Source: Bimuria novae-zelandiae CBS 107.79 (lineage: Eukaryota; Ascomycota; Dothideomycetes; Pleosporales; Didymosphaeriaceae). From it: a DNA stretch of 64,000 nt. The notes beneath the pieces were generated by a model. It was given only the letters and a program-made list of their open reading frames with translations. It searched no databases and was not told where the DNA came from. This document shows positions 1 through 12,266 of the stretch, one piece after another; the first letter of the stretch is position 1; every line of letters begins with the position of its first letter. The position numbers and the translations under genes are program-made. The stretch spans positions 1,071,359 to 1,135,358 of the forward strand of contig ML976663.1 in the NCBI GenBank assembly GCA_010015655.1, read 5' to 3'.

Positions 1-75
1 AGACCTAGGCTTAGGCAAGAGAACGCCTTTAGGGAAATAAATACTACTAATAGTTAGGTACTAATTAAGCTACTA

Positions 76-3000
76 GTATAGCTTAAAAGAATATAAATAA
101 AGGCCATGCTAGACTTAGGAGCACAGGAAAGCTATATATTAAGAAAAGCACTTAATAGAGTAGGACTTTATAAGCGTAAAAGGACTATACCCTATACTAT
201 CTATATTATAAATAGATAACTAATGCCTGGTAAAGCAATAAATAAATATAAAGTTAAAATAACCCTTATAATTTATAGATACTAAGAATTAATTACTCTT
301 AATATTATTAAGGAAGCTAATTACGATGTAATTTTAAAATTACCCTAATTAAGAAAGCATAACCTTATAATTAACTAAAAAAACCAAAAGCTATCCTTTA
401 AATACTATAACTATATATTATAGGTAAAGCTTACGAATTTGTAGAATATAATAGTAAATAAGAAAGCTATTAATAGTATAGTCTTGCGATAGATAGTTAA
501 AAAACAGGAAACACCCTTAGCAGACGCTGGTAGAAACCACCAGGTCATAGAGCGCAAGAAGATGGAAGACAGCATAAACTATAGAATTCTAAAATGCTAC
601 TAGGCATGGAATTATACGTTCATAAAAAGAGAAGGAAAAGCAAACCTTCCAGAATATTAACTCTAAGATTACGCGATTGACCTAGAAGAGGGAAAAATAC
701 CACCCTTTAAACCACTATATAGTAAATCTAAAAAAGAACTCTAGTAAAAAAAGGAATTTATTAAGACAAATCTCGCGATAAGATATATTAGATCTTTAAA
801 ATTACTAGTAGCAAGCCCTTTTATATTTATATTAAAAAAGGATAGATAACTAAGGCCCTATATAGACTATAAAAAACTTAAAAACATAATAATTAAAAAT
901 TAATACCTACTACGAAATATCTTAGAACTCTAAGACCGACTTTTAAGAGCTAAAATCTTTATAATAATAGATCTATAAGACAGATACTACCTTATATAAA
1001 TTAAGAAAGGTAATAAATAGAAGATAGCGTTTAAGACACGCTATAAACTATTTAAATATATAATTATACCTTTTAAACTTACTAATGCACTAGCAACCTT
1101 TAAAGCACTAGTTAATAATATACTATATAACTACTTAGATATATTTATTATTACGTATATAGATAACATTCATATCTTCTTTAAAAATAAATCAGACCAC
1201 GTATCGCACGTATAAATAGTACTAATAGCACTAGATAACGCACACCTACGAATTAAGCTAATAAAGTGTAAATTCTATATAACAAGACTAGAATTTCTAG
1301 GACACATTATTAGCACAAAAGGAATTAAAATAGTATTAAATAAAATTAAATATATTAAGAACTAGCTAATACTAATAACTATAAAAAAATTCTAAGAATT
1401 CTTAGGATTCTATAGATTTAATTAATAATTTATTAAGGATTATGCAAAGATCATAGTACCCCTAATAAACCTTATAAAGAGGGACGCACTATTTATATAA
1501 ATAGTAAAATATAAAATATTATTCTAACTCTTAAAGGTAGCATGTATTATGCCACTAGCACTTATCCACTTTTAGGATAGAGAATTACTATAATTTAAAA
1601 TAAATATAAGCGACCTTGCGATGGGCGCATGCGCGAAGTAAGAAAAAGACGGCAAATAGCATCTAATTACATACTACTCACGAAAGTTCAACGACGCAGA
1701 AACACGATACGACGTACACGACAAAGAACTCTACGCCATCGTGAAAGTATTAAAACTCTACGCCATCGTGAAAGTATTAAAACTCTACGCCATCGTGAAA
1801 GTATTAAAACACTAAAGGATCTACACCCTCAGTTACTTAACGCTAGAGATCTATATAAATTATAAAAATCTATTATAATTTATAATAATAAAGAACTTAC
1901 ACCACGACGATAGCAATAGTTATAAACTATAAGATAATATAAGTTTAAGGTTATTTATATAGCAGGAAAAGAAAATAGACAAGTAAATATACTTAGCTAA
2001 TAAAGTAACCTTATAAAAGAAAAAGTAGAGACCTACTTTATAATATTATAAAAAAAATAAGGATAGATCTCTTAAGCCTATAGTAGAACTTAACTAACTC
2101 CTTATTACTACACGGGAAGTACCTAAGGAACTATAGACTAAAATTATATAATAATACTACGATAACCTAGTATACAGACACCTAGATATTAGAAAGATAA
2201 TAGAACTTATCTAGCGGAACTACAGCTTTAAAGGAATTAAAAAAGTAGTAACTATATATATCCGCAAATGCGTAGATTGTCAGCGTAATAAGCACGTAAC
2301 ACATTTTAAGTATAAAGAAATATAAGTAATCTAAATATCTAAATACTAGTTGCAATATAGGAAGACATCGCTATAGACTTCGTTATAGGATTACTAAAGT
2401 TAAAAGATCCTATAACAGGAATTAGTTACAATGTAATACTAAATATTATTTATTAATTTACTAAATACATAGAATTATTACTATATTAAAAGATAACTAT
2501 AGTAAAGGAGTTCGCATTCCTTATCCTAGATTAACTTATATAACACTACGGTATTCTAAAGATAATTATCAGCGACAAAGACAAGCTCTTTATATTAAAC
2601 TATTAGATAACACTTATAGCACTTATTAGAATAAAATAAAAACTGTTAAAAGCACATTATCCACAAACAGACGGATGAACGGAATAAATAAATTAAATAA
2701 TTAAAACGTCCCTACGCATCTACTATAATAACTAGAAAAATAACTAGATTTCCTTATTACCTATGGCATAATTAGCGTATAATAATAAAATATTAGTAGT
2801 AACAGGATTAACACTATTCTATGTAAACCATAAAAGACACCTACATCTCTTTAATTAAGTAATTCCTACAATAATTAGAACAAAAAAAGCAATTAATATA
2901 GCAAAAACTATAAAAATAACACATGCATAACTCTAAGAAAATCTTAAGAAAGCTTAATAGTAAAAAAGAAAAATAGCACCTTAGCTAAAAAAGAGAGATA

Positions 3001-3400
3001 AAGCATATTTACTTACAAAAAATCTTTAAACCTAAATGAAGAAATATAAGAAACTAGACTATATTAAGGTTAAGCTATTTTTTTTTTATTAAACAAGTAT
3101 TACTAATTAACTATTAATTAGAACTACTACTAGATGCGAAAATACATCTAGTATTTTATATAAACTAACTTAAACTAGTAGACCCTAAAATACTAGTTAA
3201 AACAACCTTCTATTACTAGTTAGAGGAAGAAAATAAATTCAAAGTTAAAACACTTCTAAGATATAAAGAAGTTAAATAAGGAAACTTCTAAAATAATAAG
3301 TTCTTATAGGAATAGTTAGTTAAGTAGAAAGGCTACCTACACTTAGAAAATATATAAAAACCTAAATCTAAACTTCGCAAGAACTACTAGCAACTCTTAA
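76..3400 (+). mobile_element. RIP-degraded Ty3/Gypsy retrotransposon pol region
   Basis: Translated through its many stops, the + strand reads as a Gypsy polyprotein in the usual order. An aspartic protease-like DLGAQESYI lies near 105-135. Reverse transcriptase spans about 750-1440, with a KKDR-x-LRPYIDYKKL-like block near 836-880 and a YIDN-type catalytic box near 1158. RNase H follows at about 1590-1990. An H2C2-type integrase finger (CVDCQ) is near 2270, a DG-x-TE integrase block near 2665, and a chromodomain-like K-x-KGYLHLEN near 3325-3360. Stops are mostly TAG/TAA where Gln is expected, and TpA is extremely abundant, as RIP produces. The element probably extends left of the window. No intact open reading frame remains. 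Confidence 0.88.
1728..1808 (+). repeat. Three exact tandem copies of a 27-bp unit in the RNase H domain
   Basis: Copies occupy 1728-1754, 1755-1781 and 1782-1808 and are identical. Each encodes a nine-residue stretch (LYAIVKVLK) in the RNase H frame, where this family normally has a single ELLAIV-type helix. The surrounding 1610-1810 segment is more GC-rich than the rest of the element. Confidence 0.9.
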
Positions 3401-4611
3401 AAAAAGCACGAAGTAAGATCTATAATTACTACTACTATACTAGAGTAATATAAAAAAGCTTTAAAGGAAACGAGACTTACAACATAATAATAATCTAAGA
3501 AGGAACACAGGCTAATAACGCTACGTAATAAAAGAGAAAGGCTTTAACTAAATTATAAACTAGTTTATTACTTTAGCACCTAAAGCAGTATTTAGATTAA
3601 TTAATACTATAGCCTAAGTAAGTTTTTTATAAGCCTTTAGGGCCTCTAACTTATCTACTATAGCTATACTATAATTAAATAACTCTTATTCTTTTTAATA
3701 TAACTTCTTACGCTAATCGCGAAAACGCGATCTCTTCTTTTATGCTAGATAAGCACGCAGGAGCGCTGCATAAGTAAGCTCTTCTTTTACTTAAAGTTTT
3801 ACCTCCTCCTTAGCAACTAACTTTTCTAATCTTTCTAACTTAGCATCTATTTTTAAATAATTTAGTAAAGGAATCTCCTCTAGCTTACACTTTTAATTAT
3901 TATACTAAATATAATTCGTGCAATTTAAGTGTAGTAATAATAATTAATAAAGTAATTACTTCTTAGCGTAGTACTAATAGGCAACTATAGTAAATACGTA
4001 ATTTTACTTAAGATAATTAGCTTATAAATAATAGTATTAGGTAGATTAAAAAAGTAGCTTTATAGGTAGTTAACTTATAAGGATATTAAGTCTAAAGAAG
4101 GGAGCTAATATTAGGATCTATTAAGACCTAATATAACGCAAGGCGGGGCATAGACATTTATTTATATAACTAGCTAAGATTCCTAACTTAGCTAAAAGTT
4201 ACGTAACTAAGTTACGCGTCCTAGAAATATTAGGCGTCCTAGAAGTATCTTAGCAGATGGGACTTTAAGACTCTTAGGACTCTTAGGATTCGTGGGACAA
4301 GTTATGTATATAAGAACGCGATAGTAGTCTTTTACTATTATATTTAACCTGTTTACTAATCTATTATTTAGATTTAACTTAGGCTCTTGTTAATTTAATT
4401 ATGCTATATATACTTTTAATACTAACACCCTATTAATACGCGCAAGCTATTAGTACCCCTTACCTATATCTTTAACACTCTTACCTAAGAACTAACCCTT
4501 ACCCTTTAGGACCAGCTACCCCTTAGGGTTTTAACAATAAGTTATATAAGTAGGTATTATAGGATTATTATAAATAATTATATAGTAGCCTTAGTAGGTG
4601 CAAACTAGGCT
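3401..4611. other. AT-rich RIP-decayed non-coding tract
   Basis: No gene is visible. This is probably the 3' part of the Gypsy element and its decayed LTR. A TATA-like stretch followed by a GCG-containing start region near 4305-4325 could be an LTR promoter, but no LTR ends can be fixed. Confidence 0.5.
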
Positions 4612-4753
4612 TATAACTTTAATATTAGAAAAGAGTATTAAGGCAATCGCTGTTGTAATTAAGTGGCTACTTTACAGGAGCTGTATACTGTATAGATCAC
4701 GTGCACGGGCCGCACGTACGCGGGTGGCCCAAGCTCTATACTGAACCATCACA
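4612..4753 (-). mobile_element. LTR relic, same family as the solo LTR at 16751
   Basis: Read on the minus strand from 4753, it starts TGTGATGGTTCAGTATAG and runs through GGGCCACCCGCGTACGTGCGGCC, a CACGTG box and a TATAC box. This is clearly the same sequence as 16751-16885 on the plus strand, with C-to-T type differences. The 3' end near 4612 is approximate and no target duplication is seen. Confidence 0.65.
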
Positions 4754-5149
4754 GTAAATTACTCCCTAATCTTATGCATATTACTAGGTGTTTATAACTA
4801 CTAAAAAATAAGTTTAACTAGGCGAGTTAGCAAGGTCTTTAATTGTATTATCTGGCTTTTCATCACTCTTATCTTCTGTGGCTATAAACATTTTTCAGGT
4901 GGATGATAATGCCGCTGGTTGGCCCTACTCGCAAATACTTTACCTCCCTATGACTCAGTCTGGAGGACTCACTGTACGATGCAACCACCTTCTGCCGAGA
5001 TCTTGGATTATCTAGTCTAATCACATCTACGCCCACCTGCATCTATTCTATGCGGCCAAGAGCTCTATAAGTTCCATTCCCAGGCTACGTGAGGTGACTA
5101 TGCGGAGATATCGATATCACACGCACTGTCCTCTAGAGCAATGCTGATT
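4754..5149. other. Intergenic region, boundary from RIP tract to normal composition
   Basis: Base composition changes at roughly 4850 from AT-rich to balanced sequence. No coding feature was recognised. It lies downstream of the MFS gene. Confidence 0.5.
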
Positions 5150-6581
5150 CTAGAAAATTGTCCACCAGTCTCGTCCACCCGCAACTACTCTCGTGACCAG
5201 AAAGGCAAGGAAAGCTGCCATGTATGAGGCTCCAGCGAACACAATCAACCATGTGAACCCACCACCGCTGGTGTTAATGATTGCGCCCGCGATGGGAATG
5301 GCAACAAGAACAGCGATGCTTGAGATCGAGAACGTTGTCCCACTCCTCTTGCCATAGTCCTCGGTTTTACAGACCTGACCGATGCAAACAGGGGTCAAGC
5401 TGATCGCAGCACCCGACCAGAATCCAAAGACGATAGCAAAGGCCGTGATTGCTGCTTCGTTTGCACCGGATGTAAGCCAGAGGGCGAAGATGAAGGTAGC
5501 ACAGGTAAACGAGGTGATGCACATAATGTTGAAGTAACCGAACCTGTCCGCCATGTAGCCAGGAAGCGCCCGACCCGGGATAGCACCGACATTTAGCAGC
5601 GCTGACAGACGGTACGCGGTTTGGGGATCAACTCCTTGGGCAATGGCGTAAGAAGAAATGTACGCGTAAGGAATGAACACGGCGAACTCGATGAGCCACA
5701 CGGCTAGCGTAGTAAGCGCATAGTTTTTGTCTTTCAGTGCTTTCAGATCGATCGAGGCGCCCCCTTTCTTGTTGTGTGGAAGTCTTTTTTGGAGGAGAAT
5801 GCAAGCGAGGAAGCCCGTTATGAGGCATATGAAGCCGACGATACGGATGGCCCAGGGATATCCTATGATTGGAGCAGCGTAGAGAATGATGAGTGGAAAG
5901 ACGATGCCTCCAATGCCGCCAGCAGTGCAAGCGATTCCCGTGGCCAAGGCACGACGTTTGGAAAACCAATGGCCGATCGTTGCTATCGCAGGCGTAAACT
6001 GACACGAGGCCGAGAGGCCACCCAGTACGCCGAATGTGAGGAGGAACTGGTAGTATTCTACGCGCCTGGAAGTCAGTATATGTTCTCATATTGAGCTGAG
6101 CAATGATCAACGGCTTACCTTCGCATACGCTTAGTATCATAACAGATGCCACCACACCAACGGATCCAGGAATAATCACAATTCGTATGTCATGGGCATC
6201 GAAGATTGGTCCTATGTGCAGTTAGACACTAGCCTTCTAGGTTGCTGAGGGCTACTGACCAACCTGCGCACCAGCGAGATAGAGAAAGCACGCGTACAAG
6301 CCGAAGATCCATCCGATGTCGAATTCCGTATAGTCGCGCAACTGATGTTGCCACACCCATGCCTGAAGCACTCCAATGGTGTTCAGTAATCCCATGGAAG
6401 GTATCATAGCACACCACGCTCCGAAGACAACCAACCATGCGTCTTTTCCTCCATCGGGATATTCCTCGCTTTCGTCGAATAACTCCAGTGGATGAGATTC
6501 CAGACAGGCCAGTGGCTGAGCATTTTTCGCAATGATGGCTGGTGCGGGATGTGGCTCCATGTCTGGCTTGTTGGTGCCCAT
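5150..6581 (-). CDS. MFS transporter, monocarboxylate (MCT/SLC16-like) family
   Basis: Predicted plasma-membrane transporter of the fungal monocarboxylate permease-like family; the substrate cannot be read from sequence. The model has three exons: 6581-6260, 6211-6119 and 6057-5150. The introns are 48 bp (GTCAGT...TAG) and 61 bp (GTAAGC...TAG), and the product is 440 residues, a normal family length. The N-terminal cytosolic tail precedes DAWLVVFGAWCA, and the hallmark WFSKRRALATGIACTAGGIGG appears mid-protein. About twelve hydrophobic segments are visible. For the second intron the TAG acceptor at 6058 was preferred because a CAG a few bases earlier breaks the frame. No stop codon interrupts it, although it sits between two RIP-affected transposon tracts. 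Confidence 0.9.
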
Positions 6582-7623
6582 AGCAGATAACGTAGCGGAT
6601 ACCGGTTTCCTTCAAAGATCGTGGTTCTCAACACCAGGGGCCGTTATTGCTGGTACTTTGACGCGATTCTGATGAAGAATAGATTGCAGGCTGTTTTGTT
6701 CAATTCATGCCACTTTAATAATCAAGAGATGCCAAGCTCAATTGCTAACAAACAGTATCTGATTTTGTTGCTTGTGGGATGAAGACTCCGCGGGATGCCG
6801 CAGCAAAGTTCGGTCAAGCTAAGCCGACTGCGGGAAGGCTGGCCAAACGACTCGACAGTGTCGACACTAGAGCTCGGGAGAAAATTTCTGACGGGTAATA
6901 TAGTGCGCAGAGTTGTGCGATAGGACGGGACATGCGTGTAGGGCCTCATTAATGTTATGGCCTTCGATCCACTTGATCGTGGTGGTACCTATGGTAACAA
7001 ATTAGTGATAGTTGGGACAACGATACTTACCTGCACATCTGCAAATCCACCACAGAAGGAACAGCCTTGCGATCGGACAACCAGAGTAATCTGCACCGCC
7101 GAAAAATATCTTGTGTGCTGAGCATCCGATAGGAAGCACTACCCAATGCTATGAATGTTACTCAGCCGGCCAGGTCGTTGAAGACGATAAAAGAAAAGCC
7201 TAGAGCGCTCACGCATTGAAGATAAGACTTTGAACGAGAAGGCGCAAAAGATTGCGGTAGCGGAGCACAAGTCCATTCTGACCGGCATTAAATCAATTGA
7301 AGGCGAAAGAGGCTTCAGCTGGGGACCAGTCGCTTGATATCAACGATCTGTTGAAGATCAGTGTCTTTGCGAGAACCCTTGGGAGCATTCGGGGACCACT
7401 CGGTACCGAGATGGACCGAAGAGGCGTTGCACAGCACCACCAACTTCAAACAATTCAATGCCCGTAAAACGCAAAGCACTGCCTATCTTGTCCTTCCGTC
7501 GGAGAATACTGGTCGCATGAAACAAAGGACATCTCAGATCCAAACTGAACCATTGTGCAGTTTAGAGGCCTTCTCCCCGCAAGCCCAAAGTTGAAGTTTC
7601 TCGGAGCGGAGCCGCCTAAATCC
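6582..7623. other. Non-RIP intergenic sequence, no recognisable gene
   Basis: Balanced base composition between the MFS gene and the first Fot-type element. Short open frames exist on both strands but none resembles a known protein or has coding-like composition. It holds the MFS promoter and possibly remnants of an unrecognised gene. Confidence 0.4.
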
Positions 7624-7625
7624 TA

Positions 7626-9749
7626 CCGTGCCGAGACAGGCAATGCGCGGGGACAAACAATGCGCACCCCAACAAAATCGCTCTGCCAGCAACATGAGGC
7701 TATAGAAACGCGTACAAAAGCGATTATTACGAGATTTTTAGGAGTTAAGGTCTCTTAGGCCTATAGATAATTACTAGCTACCTAGATTATAAATATCTAC
7801 TTAGTGTTTTAATAATTTAGCCTTCACGTAACTATATAGTAAATATAATAAATAAGACCTTATTAATTTTTATAGCCTGACGCTAAACCTTTTTAGTCTT
7901 AATAAATTTACTAAAAGGTTTTAAGACTTTCTTATTACCCTTTTAAGATAATTTAATATTATTCTAATATTATTTTTATACCTTATAGGCTTACTAAACT
8001 TAAACTTACTTAGCTACTTAATTAGCCTTCTCCTTTGCACGCGTATCTTAAGTAGCTACTTACGTAATACGCCTCTCTTAAAGTAGTTTTACCTTAAGCT
8101 ACTAGCTCCTTTTATAATTTTTTACTTACTATCTTTTTTAAAGCTATAATTACTACTCTTTAGTCTCTTTTTAGTGTTAATGCTTACGTGCTCGCGCTAC
8201 GCTATAAGTAGAATAGAAAGTAGCTCTACTATAATTTTTATAATATTAATTAAGTGTTAAAGGCTTACCTTACTTTAAGTATTTTTTATTAGTAGCTAGA
8301 GCCTTTAATAGGCCCTAATTTTTGTGCTCTATAAGCTAAGCTTATATAATAATTAAGTATATAGTTTAACTTAGCTTCTTAGCCCTATTACTAGCTTTTA
8401 TATTAATATAAGCTTTTAGAAGCTTATTAATCTTTCTTTAATCTAATATACTAAGTACTAAAGTTAAACTCTCTTATAATTCTTACTTAAGTAGGTAAGT
8501 TTTATTAAATTACTTAAGAATAGCTTTTAGAAATAAGGGCGAGATGCCTGTAGCCTTAAAGGCCTAAAGTATTAATAGCTACTTTATAGTACTAACCTAG
8601 GCCTTCTAGAATAGGCTAATGAAGTCTCTTTTAGTAATAAAGGCTAGCCCCTAGCTATTTTATAGGAAGGCTAATAGGTCGTTTAAATACGCTATTAATA
8701 AAGGCTTTAATATGTTAATATTTAAAGACTATAGCGTATAAGTTAAATATAGTAGATAAATAACTAATAAGTTCTTATTATAATTATAAAAGTTAATAAA
8801 ATCTATAGTAACGTAAGATCTATAGCTATTAAAAATAAGTAGTTAATATAATTATCTAGCTTTTAATTTTATAAGATAATTAAATACCTACTATAGCTAC
8901 GCTAGGCCTATCTAATTATTTAACTAGCTAGATTCTAATACTATAATAAGACTTAATAGTATTAAGGATTAAGATCCTTTATCTAACTCGATTGTATATC
9001 CCTAGAGGTGGCCTAATAGATAAGAGATGGATCTAGCGCAGATTCGTTGGCGCATATGCAGGCGATAAGCGATATCCACTCGTGGCTACCATCTTGGACA
9101 GCTTGCCTCACAGCCTTGCTCTGGTATAGAGGCCTATCGAAGATCCTCTTTGAGCGGGAGGTGATGCCAAGTAGGATACCTTTCTCGTCTATATTATAGG
9201 TATACTAAGGCTTAACCTGATACTGCTTAATCTTCTGCTATAGAAGATTAAAATAAAGCTTATATTTCTTAAGAAAATTAGCTTTATAATAATTATTATT
9301 AATACTAACTACTTATTATAATATTAAGGATTCTGCGTTTTCTCTCGTAAAGTAATTAACCTATTTTATAAAAATAAACTTTTAAGCTATAGTAAAGGCA
9401 AAACTCTATATTATTACTTATATATAAAAAAGTCTACGTTTAGTAAGGTGTGTAATATATTATAAAAGCTTATATTCTAATTATTAGCTAAGATTTTAGT
9501 AATTCTTATAAGTAACTATATATAATTATATAATTACTTAGTGATAACGTGTTAACGTTAATCGTATAATACTATACTTTTTAGCTATTTAAGTATATAA
9601 GAATTATTCTCCTTATCTTAGTAATTTAATATTATTAATTACAGCCTATATCAGTTCTATATTAGTAGAGTTATAATGCGTTAAGTAGTAGGAGCAATTA
9701 TATTAGGGTGCGTATTACCTGTCCCCGCGCATTGTCTGTCTCGACATGG
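7626..9749 (-). mobile_element. Fot1/pogo-type (Tc1/mariner superfamily) DNA transposon, copy 1
   Basis: The element has imperfect terminal inverted repeats of about 40 bp. The left end begins CCGTGCCGAGACAGGCAATG. The right end on the other strand begins CCATGTCGAGACAGACAATG. TA target duplications lie at 7624-7625 and 9750-9751. The 2124-bp length suits the family. Each repeat contains a duplicated AATGCGCR core. The body is heavily RIP-mutated. On the minus strand near 9195-9000 a DDE_1-type transposase stretch survives (GITSRSKRIFDRPLYQSKAV...HEWISLIACICA). Confidence 0.88.
9000..9200 (-). pseudogene. RIP-spared transposase fragment of Fot-type copy 1
   Basis: A GC-normal island in an AT-rich element. 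It encodes the catalytic-core region that follows the NMDEKGF motif of Fot1/Pot2-like DDE_1 transposases, ending in a stop after ATSRDIQSS. A TAG interrupts it at the position after LIY. It is closely similar, in inverted orientation, to 10306-10515. Confidence 0.8.
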
Positions 9750-9751
9750 TA

Positions 9752-11894
9752 CCGTGCCTTGGCAGTTAGTGCAACACGTTAGTCAATGCAACATCCTACC
9801 ATGCAACGTACCAACTTTAACGCGTCGCATCTCCACTAATATAGATCTAATTAAGGTAGCAATTGCAGCAATTAAATTATAAAAGCTAAAAGAATCTTTT
9901 TTATATAAAAAAGTGAAAAAAATTAAGTATTATACTTTTTATATTAACGTGTTAGCACTAAGGCATTACGTAGACATATATAAATACTAACTTTATATAT
10001 TAAAATTTTAGCTTATAAAAAAATTAGAGCTTTTATAATATATTAAATACCTTACTAAACGTAGCCTTCCTCTTATATAGTAAATAATATAAAGCTTTAC
10101 CTCTACTATAGCTAATAAGGCTATTAGCTTATTATAGATTAATTACTTTATAAGGCGCTACGCTAAATCTTTAATATTATAATAAATAGCTAGTATTAAT
10201 AGTAATTACTATAAAGCTAATTTTTTTGCTAAATATAAGCTCTACTTTAAGCTTCTATAGCAAAAGATTAGGTGGTATCAGATCGAGACTTAGCATATAT
10301 ACAATATGGACAAAAAAGGCTGCCTGTTCGGCATCACCTCCCGCTCAAAGAGTATCTTTGATAGGCCTCTGTACGAGAGCAAGGCAGTAAGGCAAGCTAT
10401 CCAGGATGGCAGTCGCGAATGGATATTGATTATCGCTTGTATATGCGCCGCCAGATCTGTCCTAGATACAGCTCTAATCTATCAGGCCACCTCTACGGAT
10501 ATACAATCAAGTTAGATAGAGGACCTTAATCCTTAACACTATTAAATCTTTATTATATTATTAGAATCTAACGAGATAAATAATTAAACAGACCTTATAT
10601 AGCTTTAATAAGTATTTAATTGCCTTATAAAGTTAAAGGCCAGATAATTATATTAATTATTAATCCTTAATAGCTATAGATCTTACGTTACTATAGATTT
10701 TATTAACTTTTATAATTATAATAAGATCCTGTTAGCTATTTATTTATTATATATAACCTATATAATATAGTCTCTTAATATCTATATATTTAAGCCTCTA
10801 TTAATAGCGTACTTAAACAAGCTATTAGCCTTTTTATAAAATAGCCTAGAAATAGCTTCTATCGCTAAAAGAGACCTCTTTAGCCTATTCTAAAAGGTCT
10901 AAGTTAGTACTATAAGGGAGCTATTAATACTCTAGGCCTTTAAGGCTATAGGCTTATTACCTTTATATCTAAAGGCTATCCTTAAGCAGTTTAATAATAA
11001 TTACTTACTTAAGTAAAAATTATAAAAATGCTTAACCTTAGTACTTAGTGTATTAAATTAGAGAAAAATTAATAAGCTTCTAAAAACTTATATTAATATA
11101 GGGGCTTATAATATAGCTAAATCGCTAAGTTAAACTATATACTTAATTTCTGCACGAGCTTAGCTTATAAAGTGTAATAATTAGGGCCTATAAAAGGCCC
11201 TAACTATCTAAAAGAGAAGCTTAAAGCGGGGTAGATCTTTATTTTTTAATTAGCTTTATAAAGATTAAGGGGGAGCAACTTTTTAATTACTCTATAGCGT
11301 ATAGTAGGCGCGTAATTATTAATATATAAAAAAAATACTAAAGCGTAGTAACTATAGCTTTAAAAAAGTAAGTAAGTAAAGGTCCGTTAGGCTAGCTAAT
11401 AGCTTAAAATAAGGCTACTTTAGAAGAGACGTATTATTTAAGTAGCTACTAAAAATACACGCGTAAAGTAGAAGACTAATAAAGCTATACAATAATACTT
11501 TAAGTAATAGGCTTATAAAATATATAGTTAACTATAAAAACATATTAAAAGATTTAAATTAAGTAGTAAAAATATTTTAAAGCCTTTTAATAAAACTATT
11601 AAGAGAAAACATCCTTAGCGTAAGGCAATAAATATTAATAAAAGTCTTATTTATTATATTTACCTTAAAGTTACGTAATAGCTAAATAATTAAAATACTA
11701 AGTAGATATTAATAATTTAAGTAGCTAATAATTATTTATAGGCCTTAGAGGCCTTAACTCTAGAAAATTTTATAATAATATTAATTATAGGTGGCTTAGT
11801 AGCCTTATGTTACTGGCTAAGCGATCTTGTTAGGGTGTTGCATTGACTGACGTGTTGCATTGACTGGCGTGTTGCACTGACTGCCGAGGCACGG
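9752..11894 (+). mobile_element. Fot1/pogo-type DNA transposon, copy 2 (different termini)
   Basis: The 2143-bp element directly abuts copy 1 and shares the TA at 9750-9751; the outer TA is at 11895-11896. Ends begin CCGTGCCTTGGCAGTTAGTG on the left and CCGTGCCTCGGCAGTCAGTG on the right. About 16-bp subterminal units with core AGTCAATGCAACA are repeated, three times at the right end and about twice at the left. The interior is RIP-mutated except around 10300-10515. Transposase orientation is plus, opposite to copy 1. Confidence 0.88.
10306..10515 (+). pseudogene. RIP-spared transposase fragment of Fot-type copy 2
   Basis: A 69-codon open stretch beginning MDKKGCLFGITSRSKSIFDR and continuing to an EWILIIACICA block, typical of the DDE_1 catalytic core of Fot/pogo transposases. 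Sequence on either side is saturated with stops and TpA. It is a piece of a transposase, not an independent gene, and the inverted partner of 9000-9200. Confidence 0.82.
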
Positions 11895-11896
11895 TA

Positions 11897-12266
11897 CAAG
11901 CCCCACACGACAAGCCACCACGTGAACCAAAAGTCCCTGCTACTGCCTAAAGTGGTAACTTAACGTTGTCCCGTAGAAAATAGATTAAAATCTGGGCTTG
12001 TCGCACGGACATTTCACAGATGCCTGCTACATCGATCGGAACTCGGCAGTGCAGCTAGCGGCGCTACTGATGGGATGACCGTTGCAAGCTGCTTGCGTCA
12101 AGCAAGCTACGCGAGCTTCAAGCACCAGGCTCGGTCGATGTAATAGGTAAGGTTTCCCTATTCACTCAAGCCAATCTACAAACCACTAGTCACCACTCAA
12201 CAGAGCTCTTCAGAAAAGTTTTCCCTCTGCGGCAGCACCGTAATGGAATTTCAAACCTGATCGTTG
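11897..12266. other. Intergenic region between transposon and oxygenase pseudogene
   Basis: GC-normal sequence with no open frame worth reporting. It is the 3' flank of the oxygenase pseudogene. Confidence 0.4.
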
